Shown: positions 7,690-17,321 of the stretch, in pieces
Layout of the letters: every line of letters starts with the position of its first letter
Position numbering within the stretch: the stretch's first letter is position 1
NCBI GenBank assembly: GCA_016342455.1
Contig: JAEIOE010000004.1
Span: forward strand, 25,070-89,069
Direction of reading: 5' to 3'
DNA length: 64,000 nt
DNA from: Mycoplasmatota bacterium
Lineage (GTDB): Bacteria > Bacillota_I > Bacilli_A > Izemoplasmatales > Hujiaoplasmataceae
Position numbers and translations under genes: made by a program
The notes under the pieces: generated by a model
The model's input: only the letters and a program-made list of their open reading frames with translations
What the model was told of the DNA's origin: nothing
Databases searched by the model: none

Positions 7690-8757
7690 CTATATTTTTA
7701 CTATTTTGACTTTGCCTTGTTCAATTAACTTATAAAATGAGTTAGGGTAAATTCTATTTATCATTTTTTGTACTAAAGATGTTACTTCAGATTTCCTATT
7801 TCCGCCTTCATAATCCGAATAACAAAAGAATATGGTTTTTTTATTATTAAAGAAAGACAATATATTATTGTAATAGTCATTATCAAACTTATTTAATGAG
7901 GTTCCGTAAAATACTATTGTATTATCTTCTTCTTCAATTAATGTAGAAATAGGTTGAATGTCGTTTTGAATTCTTCTATTTGATTTTGTGAATTTTTCAT
8001 AATCTGCTTTAGTGTTCGACTCTGCGCTAATTCCAAAAATAGGATGATTTAAAATTGATCCATGAAGGTTTTGGACTTTTATGGCATGACCTTCAATACT
8101 ATCAATTATGGATGTGTAATTAAAAGTAAAAGCGTATACAGCCTGTTCCCTAATTGTACTGTCTAAAAGCTTCTCAAACAACATAGTTTGATTTGTATAA
8201 TACAAATCTTTAACCTCATCAACTTCTTTGCTGATATACTGTGAAAATCTATTCTCAAATTTAGATAACTCAAGAAGTAACTTTTCTATGAATTCACTAT
8301 TTATAACAACTTTTGACTTAAAAAATTCTCTGGGAAGTCCAAGTCTTGACGGATAACTCCCATCATCAAAGTATCTTTTATATAACATGTAAGCAAAATA
8401 CCAATCTGAATCCGGATTTCCCCAAGAATCACTATCCAGAAATTCATTGATTTTATCAAGAATCCTTTCCCAAAAACCAGATTGAATGGATTGGTTTATT
8501 TCAGTTTCAATATCACACCATAAGTCCTGATTCATGTTGGGTGATTGAACTATGAAATATAAATCCCAAATAGTAAACTCTTGTTGATCTATGGCATCCC
8601 TGACATAAGTATCAAATGAAAAGTCGTAAGGTTTTGAGGATGTCACATTCTTATACCATGGATATGTTTTCCTACACCAATTAAAAAAATGCGAATATTT
8701 TGTTTTCAGACCGCACTGAAGATCAAATCCATTTCCCAATACAAAGATAGTTCCCAT
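7690..8757 (-). CDS. abiH: AbiH-family abortive infection protein
   Basis: A 355-residue anti-phage protein of the AbiH family. The hallmark nucleotide-binding-like N-terminus GNGFDLQCGLKTKY is at residues 8-21, and FTFNYTSI with LHGSI further on are typical of the family. AbiH from lactococci stops phage growth at a late step; the molecular activity is not known. No membrane segment. It stands alone behind a GGAGG ribosome binding site with 183 bp of upstream DNA, next to the restriction-modification island, so the prophage carries stacked defences against other phages. Confidence 0.9.
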   Translation of the reverse strand: MGTIFVLGNGFDLQCGLKTKYSHFFNWCRKTYPWYKNVTSSKPYDFSFDTYVRDAIDQQEFTIWDLYFIVQSPNMNQDLWCDIETEINQSIQSGFWERILDKINEFLDSDSWGNPDSDWYFAYMLYKRYFDDGSYPSRLGLPREFFKSKVVINSEFIEKLLLELSKFENRFSQYISKEVDEVKDLYYTNQTMLFEKLLDSTIREQAVYAFTFNYTSIIDSIEGHAIKVQNLHGSILNHPIFGISAESNTKADYEKFTKSNRRIQNDIQPISTLIEEEDNTIVFYGTSLNKFDNDYYNNILSFFNNKKTIFFCYSDYEGGNRKSEVTSLVQKMINRIYPNSFYKLIEQGKVKIVKI

Positions 8758-8940
8758 AAAAATCCTCCAATTACAAAATCCATTTCATTTATTATTTATA
8801 CAATGATAGCTTAAATTACATTACACAGACTTAAAATCGATATTTCAAGTGTAATTCTTTCATTCTTTTTGAACTCTTTGAATTCTGCACAACTTCTAGT
8901 TTTTATTGTATTGTAATTTTCAACTGAACTTTCATCAGTT

Positions 8941-9486
8941 TTACTGATAATATATCGAGTACATGCTAATTACAACAAAAATTAATTCAATGATAGGTAT
9001 TATAGGTATAATCCAAATGAGAAGTCTTTTAACTTTAATCTTGTTTGAAATCAAAACAATCTGATTGCATAGTATTCTGTTTTCAGTTGAAAGTTTTTCA
9101 GAATTCAAGAAAGAAACAACATTCGTTAAAAAATCAGACTCTGTTAGTCTAGAAATTATTCTAGAACTGTGCAAATCAAAAAGATTTATTCTTCTTGACC
9201 TCAGCCGTGGTTTACCCACATCAAATAAGACCAGGAGTAGTAAAATAAAAGGCAATATCAATAATATCCCGAACACAGTATATGCATTTCTCGCATCAAC
9301 TGAAACATCAGGTGAGAGCCCCTGGACAATAAAAAATGCCAACAATGCTCCAACAAAACCCATTATGAATTTTGAAATATTCCTTAATAAGTTGTTCTGT
9401 TTATCATGATAATCTCGTGTTTCAATTAAAATGCGATTTACTTCTGTGTTTTTTATTTTCTTTTCTACTTTTTGTTTTTGTTCCAT
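8941..9486 (-). CDS. Membrane protein of a three-gene cassette, unknown function
   Basis: About 181 residues. A charged, probably coiled N-terminus is followed by two close membrane helices (about 45-65 and 72-95), a soluble segment of about 65 residues and a C-terminal helix (about 158-178). I do not recognise a family. The ATG at 9486 is preferred; a TTG 12 bp upstream is possible. It overlaps the end of the 80-residue gene by about 20 bp and is the last gene of the cassette that follows the restriction genes. Confidence 0.6.
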   Translation of the reverse strand: MEQKQKVEKKIKNTEVNRILIETRDYHDKQNNLLRNISKFIMGFVGALLAFFIVQGLSPDVSVDARNAYTVFGILLILPFILLLLVLFDVGKPRLRSRRINLFDLHSSRIISRLTESDFLTNVVSFLNSEKLSTENRILCNQIVLISNKIKVKRLLIWIIPIIPIIELIFVVISMYSIYYQ

Positions 9487-9707
9487 GTGCTCAACCAACT
9501 TCCAATTTTATCAAATATTGAATTCAAATCTTTAGGTTTTTTGGATGGATCGTCAACTGCAGTTTGAACTTCTTCAACATCTTTCAATAAATTAAGTATT
9601 TCTTTAGTATATTCTGTCGTCAAAGTATTAAATTTATCCGAATATTTTTCATTAATATTAGAAATTTGTTGTTGAATTTCTTCTTCGTTGCTCAATTTTT
9701 TACCCAT
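9465..9707 (-). CDS. Small charged helical protein of the three-gene cassette
   Basis: An 80-residue hydrophilic protein that begins MGKKLSNEEE, predicted mostly helical and able to form a coiled coil, with KIGSWLSTW near the C-terminus. The ATG at 9707 has a clear AGGAGTGA ribosome binding site; the longer upstream reading lacks one. No family recognised. It sits between two membrane protein genes and may be their cytoplasmic partner. Confidence 0.6.
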   Translation of the reverse strand: MGKKLSNEEEIQQQISNINEKYSDKFNTLTTEYTKEILNLLKDVEEVQTAVDDPSKKPKDLNSIFDKIGSWLSTWNKNKK

Positions 9708-9712
9708 TCTAT

Positions 9713-10057
9713 TCACTCCTTCCTGATTAATAACGCTATTAATATAACTATTATCAAAGCACCAACAGATACAAGAATAATATAAATCCAATTATCTCGG
9801 ATAAATACTAATGTTTGTACTGTTAACCACATTATTCCGTATCTAATTCCCCAATGAATTATCGATCCCAGATCACGTCCTGAAATAACTCCACTCTTAT
9901 AAAGGCCACCGACTATTCCAAAAGCAAAGTCATACAATAGCCAAACAATAAAAGCTGGAAATACCCAATCTAATAGTGCATTATTGAACAGTGGTTCAGT
10001 TTGAAACAAAAACTCATAAATATATTTGTACCAAATAATTACTCCCCCTTTAAACAA
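9713..10057 (-). CDS. Small multi-pass membrane protein of the three-gene cassette
   Basis: About 114 residues with three likely membrane helices (around 28-50, 68-86 and 90-112, the last ending in IRKE). No family recognised. There is no ATG near the 5' end: the reading opens at a TTG (10057) that overlaps the metalloprotease stop, and the strong GGGGGAG lies inside the reading, so a rare ATT start about 18-21 bp further in is possible. It begins the cassette directly after the YgjP-like gene and is probably co-transcribed with the restriction operon. Confidence 0.55.
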   Translation of the reverse strand: MFKGGVIIWYKYIYEFLFQTEPLFNNALLDWVFPAFIVWLLYDFAFGIVGGLYKSGVISGRDLGSIIHWGIRYGIMWLTVQTLVFIRDNWIYIILVSVGALIIVILIALLIRKE

Positions 10058-10775
10058 ACAGAACTATTTCTTCATCTAATATAGCTTTTCTCTGCTTCCA
10101 ATCAGGCATAAGAACTGTAAGCATGTTGTAGAATTTTTGATCATGATTCCTGTGTACGAAATGAACTAACTCATGAAGAACAACATATTCAATACAATGT
10201 TTGGGTGCTTTTATCAACTCATAGTTTAGAATTATGCGATTCTTGCTTCTTAAACATGATCCCCATCTCTTCTTCATAGTCTTTATTTCGATATCAGGCT
10301 TCGGTATTACATCATTTGATATGATTGGATATATTGCATCTAAAGCTTCTTTAAAAACAATATTTGCGCGTGCTTTCATCCATTCGTTAAGTAAGTTTTG
10401 CTTCCTTTTTAGGTTTTGCTTCTTTTTAACGTTTATTGATATGAATCCTGGTTTCATAGAAACAAATTCTTTTGTATATGCTTGCTCAATTATTAATCGG
10501 TATTGTCTTCCTAAGTATTTGTGTGTTTCTCCATTTACATATTCTCTTTCATTATCTTCTAATGATTTCGTTTCAGTAAATGCACTAATATTCTTAGTAA
10601 TCCAAGAAGCTTTACTTTTCACAAAATCATAAACCTTATCTATATCTGCGAATAATGGAGCAGATACATGAACTGATAAATCCGGTTTGACACTGATATT
10701 AAAATTCTTTATTTCCTTAAATTCCAGGTTAAACCAAATTTCTCTTTTAGAATACAATACTTTATGTTTTTCCAT
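10050..10775 (-). CDS. YgjP-like (DUF45/M48-type) zinc metalloprotease
   Basis: A 241-residue cytoplasmic protein with the WGSC motif (MKKRWGSC) and zinc site HELVH, a further His six residues on (HRNHDQKF), all typical of YgjP-like metallopeptidases. Genes of this family often lie directly next to type I restriction subunits, as here, where the start is immediately after the hsdR stop. It may regulate restriction by proteolysis, but that is inference. I chose the ATG at 10775 for its AGGTGG ribosome binding site. Confidence 0.88.
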   Translation of the reverse strand: MEKHKVLYSKREIWFNLEFKEIKNFNISVKPDLSVHVSAPLFADIDKVYDFVKSKASWITKNISAFTETKSLEDNEREYVNGETHKYLGRQYRLIIEQAYTKEFVSMKPGFISINVKKKQNLKRKQNLLNEWMKARANIVFKEALDAIYPIISNDVIPKPDIEIKTMKKRWGSCLRSKNRIILNYELIKAPKHCIEYVVLHELVHFVHRNHDQKFYNMLTVLMPDWKQRKAILDEEIVLFV

Positions 10776-10784
10776 ATTTACCAC

Positions 10785-13700
10785 CTAGTATCTTCGTAAT
10801 GCTACTGTCTTAATTGTATTAATAATTTCATCTATTATCGTAAATGATAATTTTGGAAAGTTCTCTTTCTTAAAATTATAAAATAAGTCATTCAAGTCAA
10901 TTGTAATCCTATTATGGACATCAAGATTATCATGCCAATCAACTTTACTATTCTTCTCAATCACATCATCGATGATTAAAGACAAATCTGCTAACAGATT
11001 ACAATAGCTATCATTATCAAATTTAGTACTAAACTCACTATAAGCATCAAGAGCTTCTTTTACAACTCCATAAAATGCTTGTGCATGAACATGATTATGG
11101 ATTTTATTTGGATACACAGTTCCAGAATATCCCTGTCTAAAATCAGATAAAACCTTATTTAATCTTGTTAAGTAATCTGCATCTGAAATTCTTCTTAGTT
11201 TATACTCGTCCAGAATCTCCTGTATACGCTCAGAAAACTTCTTATAATATGCTGGGTTTTCTTCATATTTCTCATTTATTCTTCTTGTTAATCTTGTACG
11301 AATGGCATCAGCTTTAGCTCTTGAGGAACCAAGTTTACTTATTTCTTCTTCAAATTCTGTCTTATTCAGAATATCCACTGGTGCAGTAATTAACATTACA
11401 TCTTCTGCAGCAATATATGTATCCATTAAGTTTCGCATTTTTGCTTCATATTCTTTATGATCAATAGTATCTGAATAGCGTAGTTTTACTGATGCTCTAA
11501 GTTCTTGGAAGAATTTCAATTCTTTTTTGAGTTTATCAATCTCTTCATTACCGATTGCTTCATAAACATGCTCGGATTCCAAAGCAATCCCAAGATATTT
11601 ACCAAACGCTGATAAGGAATTATAAAAATCATTTCTTATTTCATCATCCTCAAGCTTTAATTCATACTCTTCTTTATCTCGATGATTTCTTATATCTTTG
11701 AATATGTCTAAAAGTTGAGAATATGCTTCTCTAAGTTTTCCGACAATAGATATTACATCAACTAAAGCTCCTTGAATATCATCAGCGTCGAAGTTTTCTA
11801 ATCCAGAACCAGAATAAGTCTCAAGTGCTGAATCTAACTCTTCAATAAGGCCTCTATAGTCTACAATAAGCCCATAATCTTTACCATCATAGATTCTATT
11901 TACACGAGCTATTGCTTGTAGTAATGAATGTTCCTTCATTGGTTTATCTACATATAAAACAGCTGCTCTTGGAGCATCAAACCCTGTAAGTAACTTATCG
12001 ACCACGATTAAAAGATCTAAATCGTCTCCATGAACAAATTCATCTTTTATAGCATCTTCATATTGTTGTGCATCACTATATCCAACGATCATTTTATTCC
12101 AAAATTTTAGCACTCTATCTTTCGGTTCTTCATCAACTTCCTCGTATCCTTCTCTTTGGTCAGGAGGTGATATAACAACCGCAGTATTGATGTCGTGAAA
12201 TTCATCAAAAGCTTCTTTATACCTAATTGCATCAAATTTAGAATTTGTAGCCAAAATAGCATTAAAAGGAGTTTTATTATTTCCACGATAAAACTTTGTA
12301 AAATGTACATAGATATCATCTGCAATCAATCTAATTCTTTGTTCTGAAGAAGCGATATTTTCAAATTTAGCCCATTTTTGTTTTAACATTACTGCTTGCT
12401 TTTCATTTAGATTTCTCGTGATCATCTCAATACGTTTATCTATTGCAGCTCTATTAACGGTTTGTTCTACATACCTTCCTTCATACAATAAAGGAACGAT
12501 AGTGCCATCGTTAACACCGTCTTTAATTGTGTATTTGTGGATCATTCTACCAAATTTGCGCATTGTACTTTTATCTTTTTTCATAAGTGGAGTTCCTGTA
12601 AAACCTAAATAACAAGCATTTGGGAATACTTGTTTCATCTTGATGTGTAATTCTCCATATTGTGTTCTATGAGATTCATCTACAAGAACAAATACATTTT
12701 TGTTTTTAACAGGCTCTTGATTTTTGGATGCAGTATCAAACTTGTGAACCAAGGATGTTATAATATCTGCTTTGTTATCTTGAATTAAGTCAACAAGATT
12801 TTTACCACTTGTAGCTCTTGCTGCTTTCAGTCTAGAATGATTAAATGTTTTATGTATTTGCGAATCAAGCTCAATTCGGTCCGTCACTATTACTAGTTGT
12901 GGGTGAACACTTGCTAAATCATGTAAAAGGTATTTAGCAAACATAACCATGGTTAATGATTTGCCAGAACCTTGAGTATGCCAAATCACACCAGATTGAC
13001 GATTTCCATTCTTGTCTTCCTCTTTGACTGTTTTTAGAATTTCCTTAATAGCAAAAAACTGTTGATATCTGGCTATTTTTTTTGCATTACGGTCAAATAA
13101 TAGAAAATAGTGAATTAGCTCTACTGCTCTTTGAGGATGAAATATGGAAACTATGTTTTTATCTTGTATTGTTGGAATACGATCATTAACAACTTTTTCA
13201 AGTTCATTATGAAACCAGGTATAACCTTCTGTAGATTGATCTTCTTTCCAAACACTCCAAAATTTTAAAGGAGTACCTACTGTTGCATATTTCGTCTCGT
13301 TTTTGTTGGTAGACATGACTATTTGAACAAATTTAAATAGGTTAGGAATGTAATCTTGACCTTGATTTCTAATCATCTGACTTATTCCTTGTTGAGTAGA
13401 TATTGAAGCCTTTTTACATTCGATAACTGCAAAAGGTATTCCATTAACAAATAAAACAATATCCGGTCTTGCAGTACTCTGTCCCATTTCAGTTTCGACT
13501 GAAAATTCTTCAATAGCATGAAACACGTTGTTTTCAGGATTTTCGAAATCAATATAATTGATATTAAAGGATCTTTTTCCATCTACACTTGATATATTCT
13601 CTTCATAACTTCTTCCCAGCATAAGAGCATCATATATTTTTTCATTAGTTTTTATTAAGCCATCAGTTAATGGCATATCAATATCAAGTAACGCTTTTTC

Positions 13701-13931
13701 GATATTTGCATCAGAAAAAGAATGAATTTTTCCTTTAAATTCATAAGTGTTTATTAATCTTAATTGCTCTCTCAATACTGGTTTTAGAATAACACTGTAC
13801 AGATTTTCTCTCAGTTCGTTGGTAACAACCTCAGCATCCTCTTTTCGATATATCTGATATCCAAGTTCTTTGAGAACCTCTAAAGCTGGTATTTGGGAAA
13901 TGTTCATTTCATCATAACCTAAATGATTCAT
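10785..13931 (-). CDS. hsdR: Type I restriction enzyme, R subunit
   Basis: A 1048-residue DNA translocase and endonuclease. The N-terminal PD-(D/E)xK nuclease is seen as PDIVLF (Asp157) and IECKK (Glu171, Lys173). The SF2 motor follows with HTQGSGKS at 318-325, DESHR, FTGTP and the C-terminal motifs TGFDAPRA and QAIARVNR. It is full length with no frameshift, so the system is probably active. It pairs with HsdM and HsdS encoded just upstream and cuts DNA that lacks methylation at the bipartite target. Start at the ATG behind AGGAGTGA. Confidence 0.96.
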   Translation of the reverse strand: MNHLGYDEMNISQIPALEVLKELGYQIYRKEDAEVVTNELRENLYSVILKPVLREQLRLINTYEFKGKIHSFSDANIEKALLDIDMPLTDGLIKTNEKIYDALMLGRSYEENISSVDGKRSFNINYIDFENPENNVFHAIEEFSVETEMGQSTARPDIVLFVNGIPFAVIECKKASISTQQGISQMIRNQGQDYIPNLFKFVQIVMSTNKNETKYATVGTPLKFWSVWKEDQSTEGYTWFHNELEKVVNDRIPTIQDKNIVSIFHPQRAVELIHYFLLFDRNAKKIARYQQFFAIKEILKTVKEEDKNGNRQSGVIWHTQGSGKSLTMVMFAKYLLHDLASVHPQLVIVTDRIELDSQIHKTFNHSRLKAARATSGKNLVDLIQDNKADIITSLVHKFDTASKNQEPVKNKNVFVLVDESHRTQYGELHIKMKQVFPNACYLGFTGTPLMKKDKSTMRKFGRMIHKYTIKDGVNDGTIVPLLYEGRYVEQTVNRAAIDKRIEMITRNLNEKQAVMLKQKWAKFENIASSEQRIRLIADDIYVHFTKFYRGNNKTPFNAILATNSKFDAIRYKEAFDEFHDINTAVVISPPDQREGYEEVDEEPKDRVLKFWNKMIVGYSDAQQYEDAIKDEFVHGDDLDLLIVVDKLLTGFDAPRAAVLYVDKPMKEHSLLQAIARVNRIYDGKDYGLIVDYRGLIEELDSALETYSGSGLENFDADDIQGALVDVISIVGKLREAYSQLLDIFKDIRNHRDKEEYELKLEDDEIRNDFYNSLSAFGKYLGIALESEHVYEAIGNEEIDKLKKELKFFQELRASVKLRYSDTIDHKEYEAKMRNLMDTYIAAEDVMLITAPVDILNKTEFEEEISKLGSSRAKADAIRTRLTRRINEKYEENPAYYKKFSERIQEILDEYKLRRISDADYLTRLNKVLSDFRQGYSGTVYPNKIHNHVHAQAFYGVVKEALDAYSEFSTKFDNDSYCNLLADLSLIIDDVIEKNSKVDWHDNLDVHNRITIDLNDLFYNFKKENFPKLSFTIIDEIINTIKTVALRRY

Positions 13932-13965
13932 AGTTTATCACTCCTAATACTGAGATAGAATGCAG

Positions 13966-15123
13966 TTAACACTGCACTCTAATTTTCCCAGTTAACAATT
14001 GTTGCATAAGTCCTTTTTTTTGAAGCTCAATTTGAGTAAGTTCATTCTTAAGTAGTTGGATATTGTTAGATAGCTTATCTAGTATTCTTGCGATTTTGTT
14101 TTGCACTTGAATTGATGGTATTGAAAATGAAAACAGCAAAAATGCATCTACTTTAATTGCAGATCTTTCTACAAGTGTACCTTCAACCTTAGATTTATAG
14201 TATTTAATCATTTCTGATGATGTTAAAAAGTATTTAAAATAATCGATATTGTATTTTTCTGTATCCTTTATAAATAGAGTTTCATAAATAGGAGAAATCA
14301 AAACATCATGTTCGTTTTTGTTTACAGAAATTGCACCATATTTTAAGTTTGCAGGATTATATACCAAATCATTATATTTTGTAAGTTTATATTGCTTCTT
14401 TCCAACAACTAGAAATTCTCGATTGTACCTGTCTGTCTTTGGTGATACACCGTCTTGAATTGTGAATGAATATAGAGGAAGTCTATCAGAAATATAAAAT
14501 CGTTTTTTTCTAACACCAAAAATCTCTTTAAGCCTATATTTTTCCCACTTACAAGAATTTACATCAACTTCTAATTTGCCACGCTTTATTCGTTGTATAA
14601 TAGCATTCTGTACTTCAGTTTGAGCGTCGATTAATTTAGTTTTCAAATCTATAGCACTATCCCATGTTGATAATATATCAGTTATATATTTTTGACTATT
14701 TAATGATGGAAGTTTGAACTCAATGTCTTTCATAAGAGACCAATCTGCTCTAGGCATCTTCGATCCAGTAGAAATATTAGCAAACTTATTAAACCTTGAA
14801 GATTGAACTAGATAGTATAAATAATCATCATTAATATATTTTTTATTTGCACATAAGACCCATATTTCTGTCGAACAAACGCCATTTATTTGTGGAAAGG
14901 CATATTTTTTTAAGTAAGGGCGTAGTTTGCCAAACAAAACATTTCCAGGGTGGAATATATTTTTAGTGCTCTTTTGTATATCTGAGTTCACATGACCTAA
15001 AATACGTCCCGTTCCTTGTTCTATATGTTCCAATTCAATGCAGTTAAAAGATATATTGCTTATTTTAGGGTTGTATTTTTCTTTAGATATATGAGCGAAT
15101 TCTTCTAGTGGTTTATATATCAT
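13966..15123 (-). CDS. hsdS: Type I restriction-modification specificity subunit
   Basis: A 385-residue S subunit with two target-recognition halves, each followed by a conserved helix (about residues 140-175 and 345-380, the latter ending LMQQLLTGKIR). It sets the DNA sequence recognised by the methylase and nuclease. The gene lies between hsdM and hsdR with short gaps. A separate half-size S gene precedes hsdM, so the specificity can potentially be changed by subunit exchange or recombination. Confidence 0.93.
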   Translation of the reverse strand: MIYKPLEEFAHISKEKYNPKISNISFNCIELEHIEQGTGRILGHVNSDIQKSTKNIFHPGNVLFGKLRPYLKKYAFPQINGVCSTEIWVLCANKKYINDDYLYYLVQSSRFNKFANISTGSKMPRADWSLMKDIEFKLPSLNSQKYITDILSTWDSAIDLKTKLIDAQTEVQNAIIQRIKRGKLEVDVNSCKWEKYRLKEIFGVRKKRFYISDRLPLYSFTIQDGVSPKTDRYNREFLVVGKKQYKLTKYNDLVYNPANLKYGAISVNKNEHDVLISPIYETLFIKDTEKYNIDYFKYFLTSSEMIKYYKSKVEGTLVERSAIKVDAFLLFSFSIPSIQVQNKIARILDKLSNNIQLLKNELTQIELQKKGLMQQLLTGKIRVQC

Positions 15124-15133
15124 ATAAAATCAC

Positions 15134-16657
15134 CTATAACCCTAACTCTTTGAGATACTTTCTCATTTGTTCTTCAACTAGTTTTAATTCATTCTTTATA
15201 CTTTCTATCCTATCTTTAACTTCATTAAGATTAATAAGTTCTTCCTCTTCGAATGTATCCACATATCTTGAGATATTCAAATTGTATTCATTTTCTTTAA
15301 TATCCTTCAAAGTAGCTAAATAAGATACTTTTTCATTCGACTCAAATTTATCATATATATTAATTATCTGTTGAATATCTTCCTGTCTTAATTTATTTTG
15401 GTTCTTTCCCTTTTCAAACATACCATCTTGAGAAGCATCAACAAATAATACATCTTTAGTTTTTCGATTTTGTTTAAACACAAGAATCGTTGCAGGAATA
15501 CCAGTTCCAAAGAACAAATTTGCAGGCAAGCCAATAACAGCATCTAGTAGATTCATGTTTACAATTTGCTTTCTAATTTTTCCTTCGCTTCCACCTCTAA
15601 AAAGCACTCCATGAGGTAGAACAACGGCCATCCTTCCTTCCTCTGATAGAGAATGTAACATATGTAACACAAAAGCATAATCACCTTTTGATTTAGGTGG
15701 CACTCCCCAATCAAAACGTTTGTATGGGTCTAATGAAGCTTCCATACTGAAATCGCCATTACTCTCACCTGAAAATCCTGATGCCCATTTATCTAATGAG
15801 AATGGAGGATTTGCTACAACAACTTGAAATTTCATTAGTTTATCGTTTTCTAGATGTAAAGGATTTGCTAATGTATCTCCCCAAGCGATCTTTGCGTCAT
15901 CTATACCATGTAAGAACATATTCATTCTCGCTAACGAGTGATTTTGTCCCTTGCTCTCTTGTCCATATATCTGAACTTTTTTTGAAGGTACTTTGTTATA
16001 TGCTTTTATCAGAAGTGATCCAGACCCACAAGTTGGATCATAAATTCGGTCATTTTCTTGTGGTTTCACTAAACTAGATAACAATTCAGAAACGGCACTT
16101 GGAGTAAAAAATTCTCCACCTTTTTTACCAGCGTCAGAAGCAAAGTTAGATATTAGATACTCATATGCATTACCAATAATATCTTCACCTTCTAGTCTTG
16201 AAGGACGAAGATCTAGCTTTTGGAAATCATCAAGCAAATCCTTGAGCATTGCATTTCTTCCCTTAGTTGCACCAAGAATACTCTCTGAATTGAAATCGAT
16301 ATTTTTAAATACACCTCGTAATTTCGTTTTATTCTCTTCTTCTATGTCTGCTAAAGCTTTATTAATTATCTCACCGACATTTGATGCATTACGATTTTCA
16401 TAAAGGAAATCAAAAGTTGCATGATTATTTAAATGGAATCTGTCAAGTTTAATTTGACGATTTGCCATTTCTCTGTCACCATCGTATTTCTGCAATAAAA
16501 CTTCGTAGTGTTCTTTGTAAATATCGCTAACATATTTAACAAACAACATAACCAATATATAATCCTTGTATACTGACGAATCGATTGTTTTTCTGAATGT
16601 ATCACATGCTCCCCATAAAATATTATTAACTTCTTGTTGGGTAAATTTCTTAGTCAT
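15134..16657 (-). CDS. hsdM: Type I restriction-modification DNA methyltransferase subunit
   Basis: A 507-residue N6-adenine methyltransferase. Motifs: FFTP at about 183-186, SAM-binding DPTCGSGSLL at 207-216 and catalytic NPPF at 283-286. The N-terminal HsdM helical domain is present and the C-terminus ends in a coiled segment that would contact HsdS. It shares 8 bp with the upstream half-size S gene and has a perfect AGGAGG ribosome binding site. Confidence 0.96.
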   Translation of the reverse strand: MTKKFTQQEVNNILWGACDTFRKTIDSSVYKDYILVMLFVKYVSDIYKEHYEVLLQKYDGDREMANRQIKLDRFHLNNHATFDFLYENRNASNVGEIINKALADIEEENKTKLRGVFKNIDFNSESILGATKGRNAMLKDLLDDFQKLDLRPSRLEGEDIIGNAYEYLISNFASDAGKKGGEFFTPSAVSELLSSLVKPQENDRIYDPTCGSGSLLIKAYNKVPSKKVQIYGQESKGQNHSLARMNMFLHGIDDAKIAWGDTLANPLHLENDKLMKFQVVVANPPFSLDKWASGFSGESNGDFSMEASLDPYKRFDWGVPPKSKGDYAFVLHMLHSLSEEGRMAVVLPHGVLFRGGSEGKIRKQIVNMNLLDAVIGLPANLFFGTGIPATILVFKQNRKTKDVLFVDASQDGMFEKGKNQNKLRQEDIQQIINIYDKFESNEKVSYLATLKDIKENEYNLNISRYVDTFEEEELINLNEVKDRIESIKNELKLVEEQMRKYLKELGL

Positions 16658-17249
16658 TCTTTTTTCCTCCTAATATAATTTTGTTTGTAATTTCCTTATA
16701 ATAAATATCCTTTGATTCCAAGAGTTGATGATAAAGCTTTTTTTCAGCAATAATCAGATTTGAAATCTCTATTGTTTTATTCTGCATTTCAATAGGCAAA
16801 ACAGGTACATTAGTTTCTTTTAAATCAGTCATTCTAATTACTGGGATTGTAGCTCCTAAAGAAGATCTAAGATATTCTTTTTTCATAATATCAGAGTTTA
16901 ATAGAAATGCTAAGTATCCCGAAATAATCTCACTACTACTATTTCTAATAATCGCACACAATGAAGGGATTACAAGCCCTACCTGTGAATTCTGAATAGC
17001 TATAGCTGTATATGGAGCACTAAGACGTATTATTACATCTCCAATTTGAGTTAGATATCGATCTTCTAATTTTTCACTACTCTTAAACTTGTCAAAGTAT
17101 TCTTCATTGAGCCAACCATCTTGTTCCAAACTCCTAAGAGTAATTGTCTTATAAGGATATTTCTTTTTATCAGTTCTACTAGCTTCTTTCCTTTTTAGGA
17201 CAAGACCAGTTGATATATCTGCACAATCGCCTAGTTTAATATAGTTCAT
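16650..17249 (-). CDS. Half-size type I specificity protein
   Basis: A 199-residue protein with one target-recognition domain and one C-terminal helix (VPVLPIEMQNKTIEIS), about half a normal S subunit. It is the first gene of the restriction operon, with a good AGGTGATGAA ribosome binding site, so it is not simply debris. Half-S proteins can dimerise into a functional S subunit, or could compete with the full HsdS to alter specificity. It is clearly different in sequence from the full HsdS. Which role applies here is not decidable from sequence. Confidence 0.78.
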   Translation of the reverse strand: MNYIKLGDCADISTGLVLKRKEASRTDKKKYPYKTITLRSLEQDGWLNEEYFDKFKSSEKLEDRYLTQIGDVIIRLSAPYTAIAIQNSQVGLVIPSLCAIIRNSSSEIISGYLAFLLNSDIMKKEYLRSSLGATIPVIRMTDLKETNVPVLPIEMQNKTIEISNLIIAEKKLYHQLLESKDIYYKEITNKIILGGKKND

Positions 17250-17291
17250 TTCATCACCTCCATTAGATTGTTATTTTCTTTTTACAACAAA

Positions 17292-17321
17292 ATTATATCA
17301 CAAGCAATATATCTTTGTCAA
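17292..17321 (-). promoter_or_regulatory. Strong promoter of the restriction-modification operon
   Basis: Minus strand TTGACA (17321-17316), 18-nt spacer, TATAAT (17297-17292) with TG one base before it. This near-consensus promoter sits directly behind the stop of the phage regulator gene and ahead of the half-S gene, so the defence cargo is transcribed independently of the phage operons, as expected for genes active in a lysogen. Confidence 0.8.

Noticed and set aside
9065..9409. Plus-strand 114-codon frame opposite the membrane protein
   Set aside because: Antisense to a better supported gene, no ribosome binding site.
9465..10057. Toxin-antitoxin pair made of the 114- and 80-residue genes
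   Set aside because: Neither has a recognisable toxin or DNA-binding antitoxin signature, and a third gene is part of the cassette.
10234..10632. Plus-strand 132-codon frame opposite the YgjP-like protease
   Set aside because: The minus strand has an intact HELVH metalloprotease; the other frame is low-complexity hydrophobic shadow.
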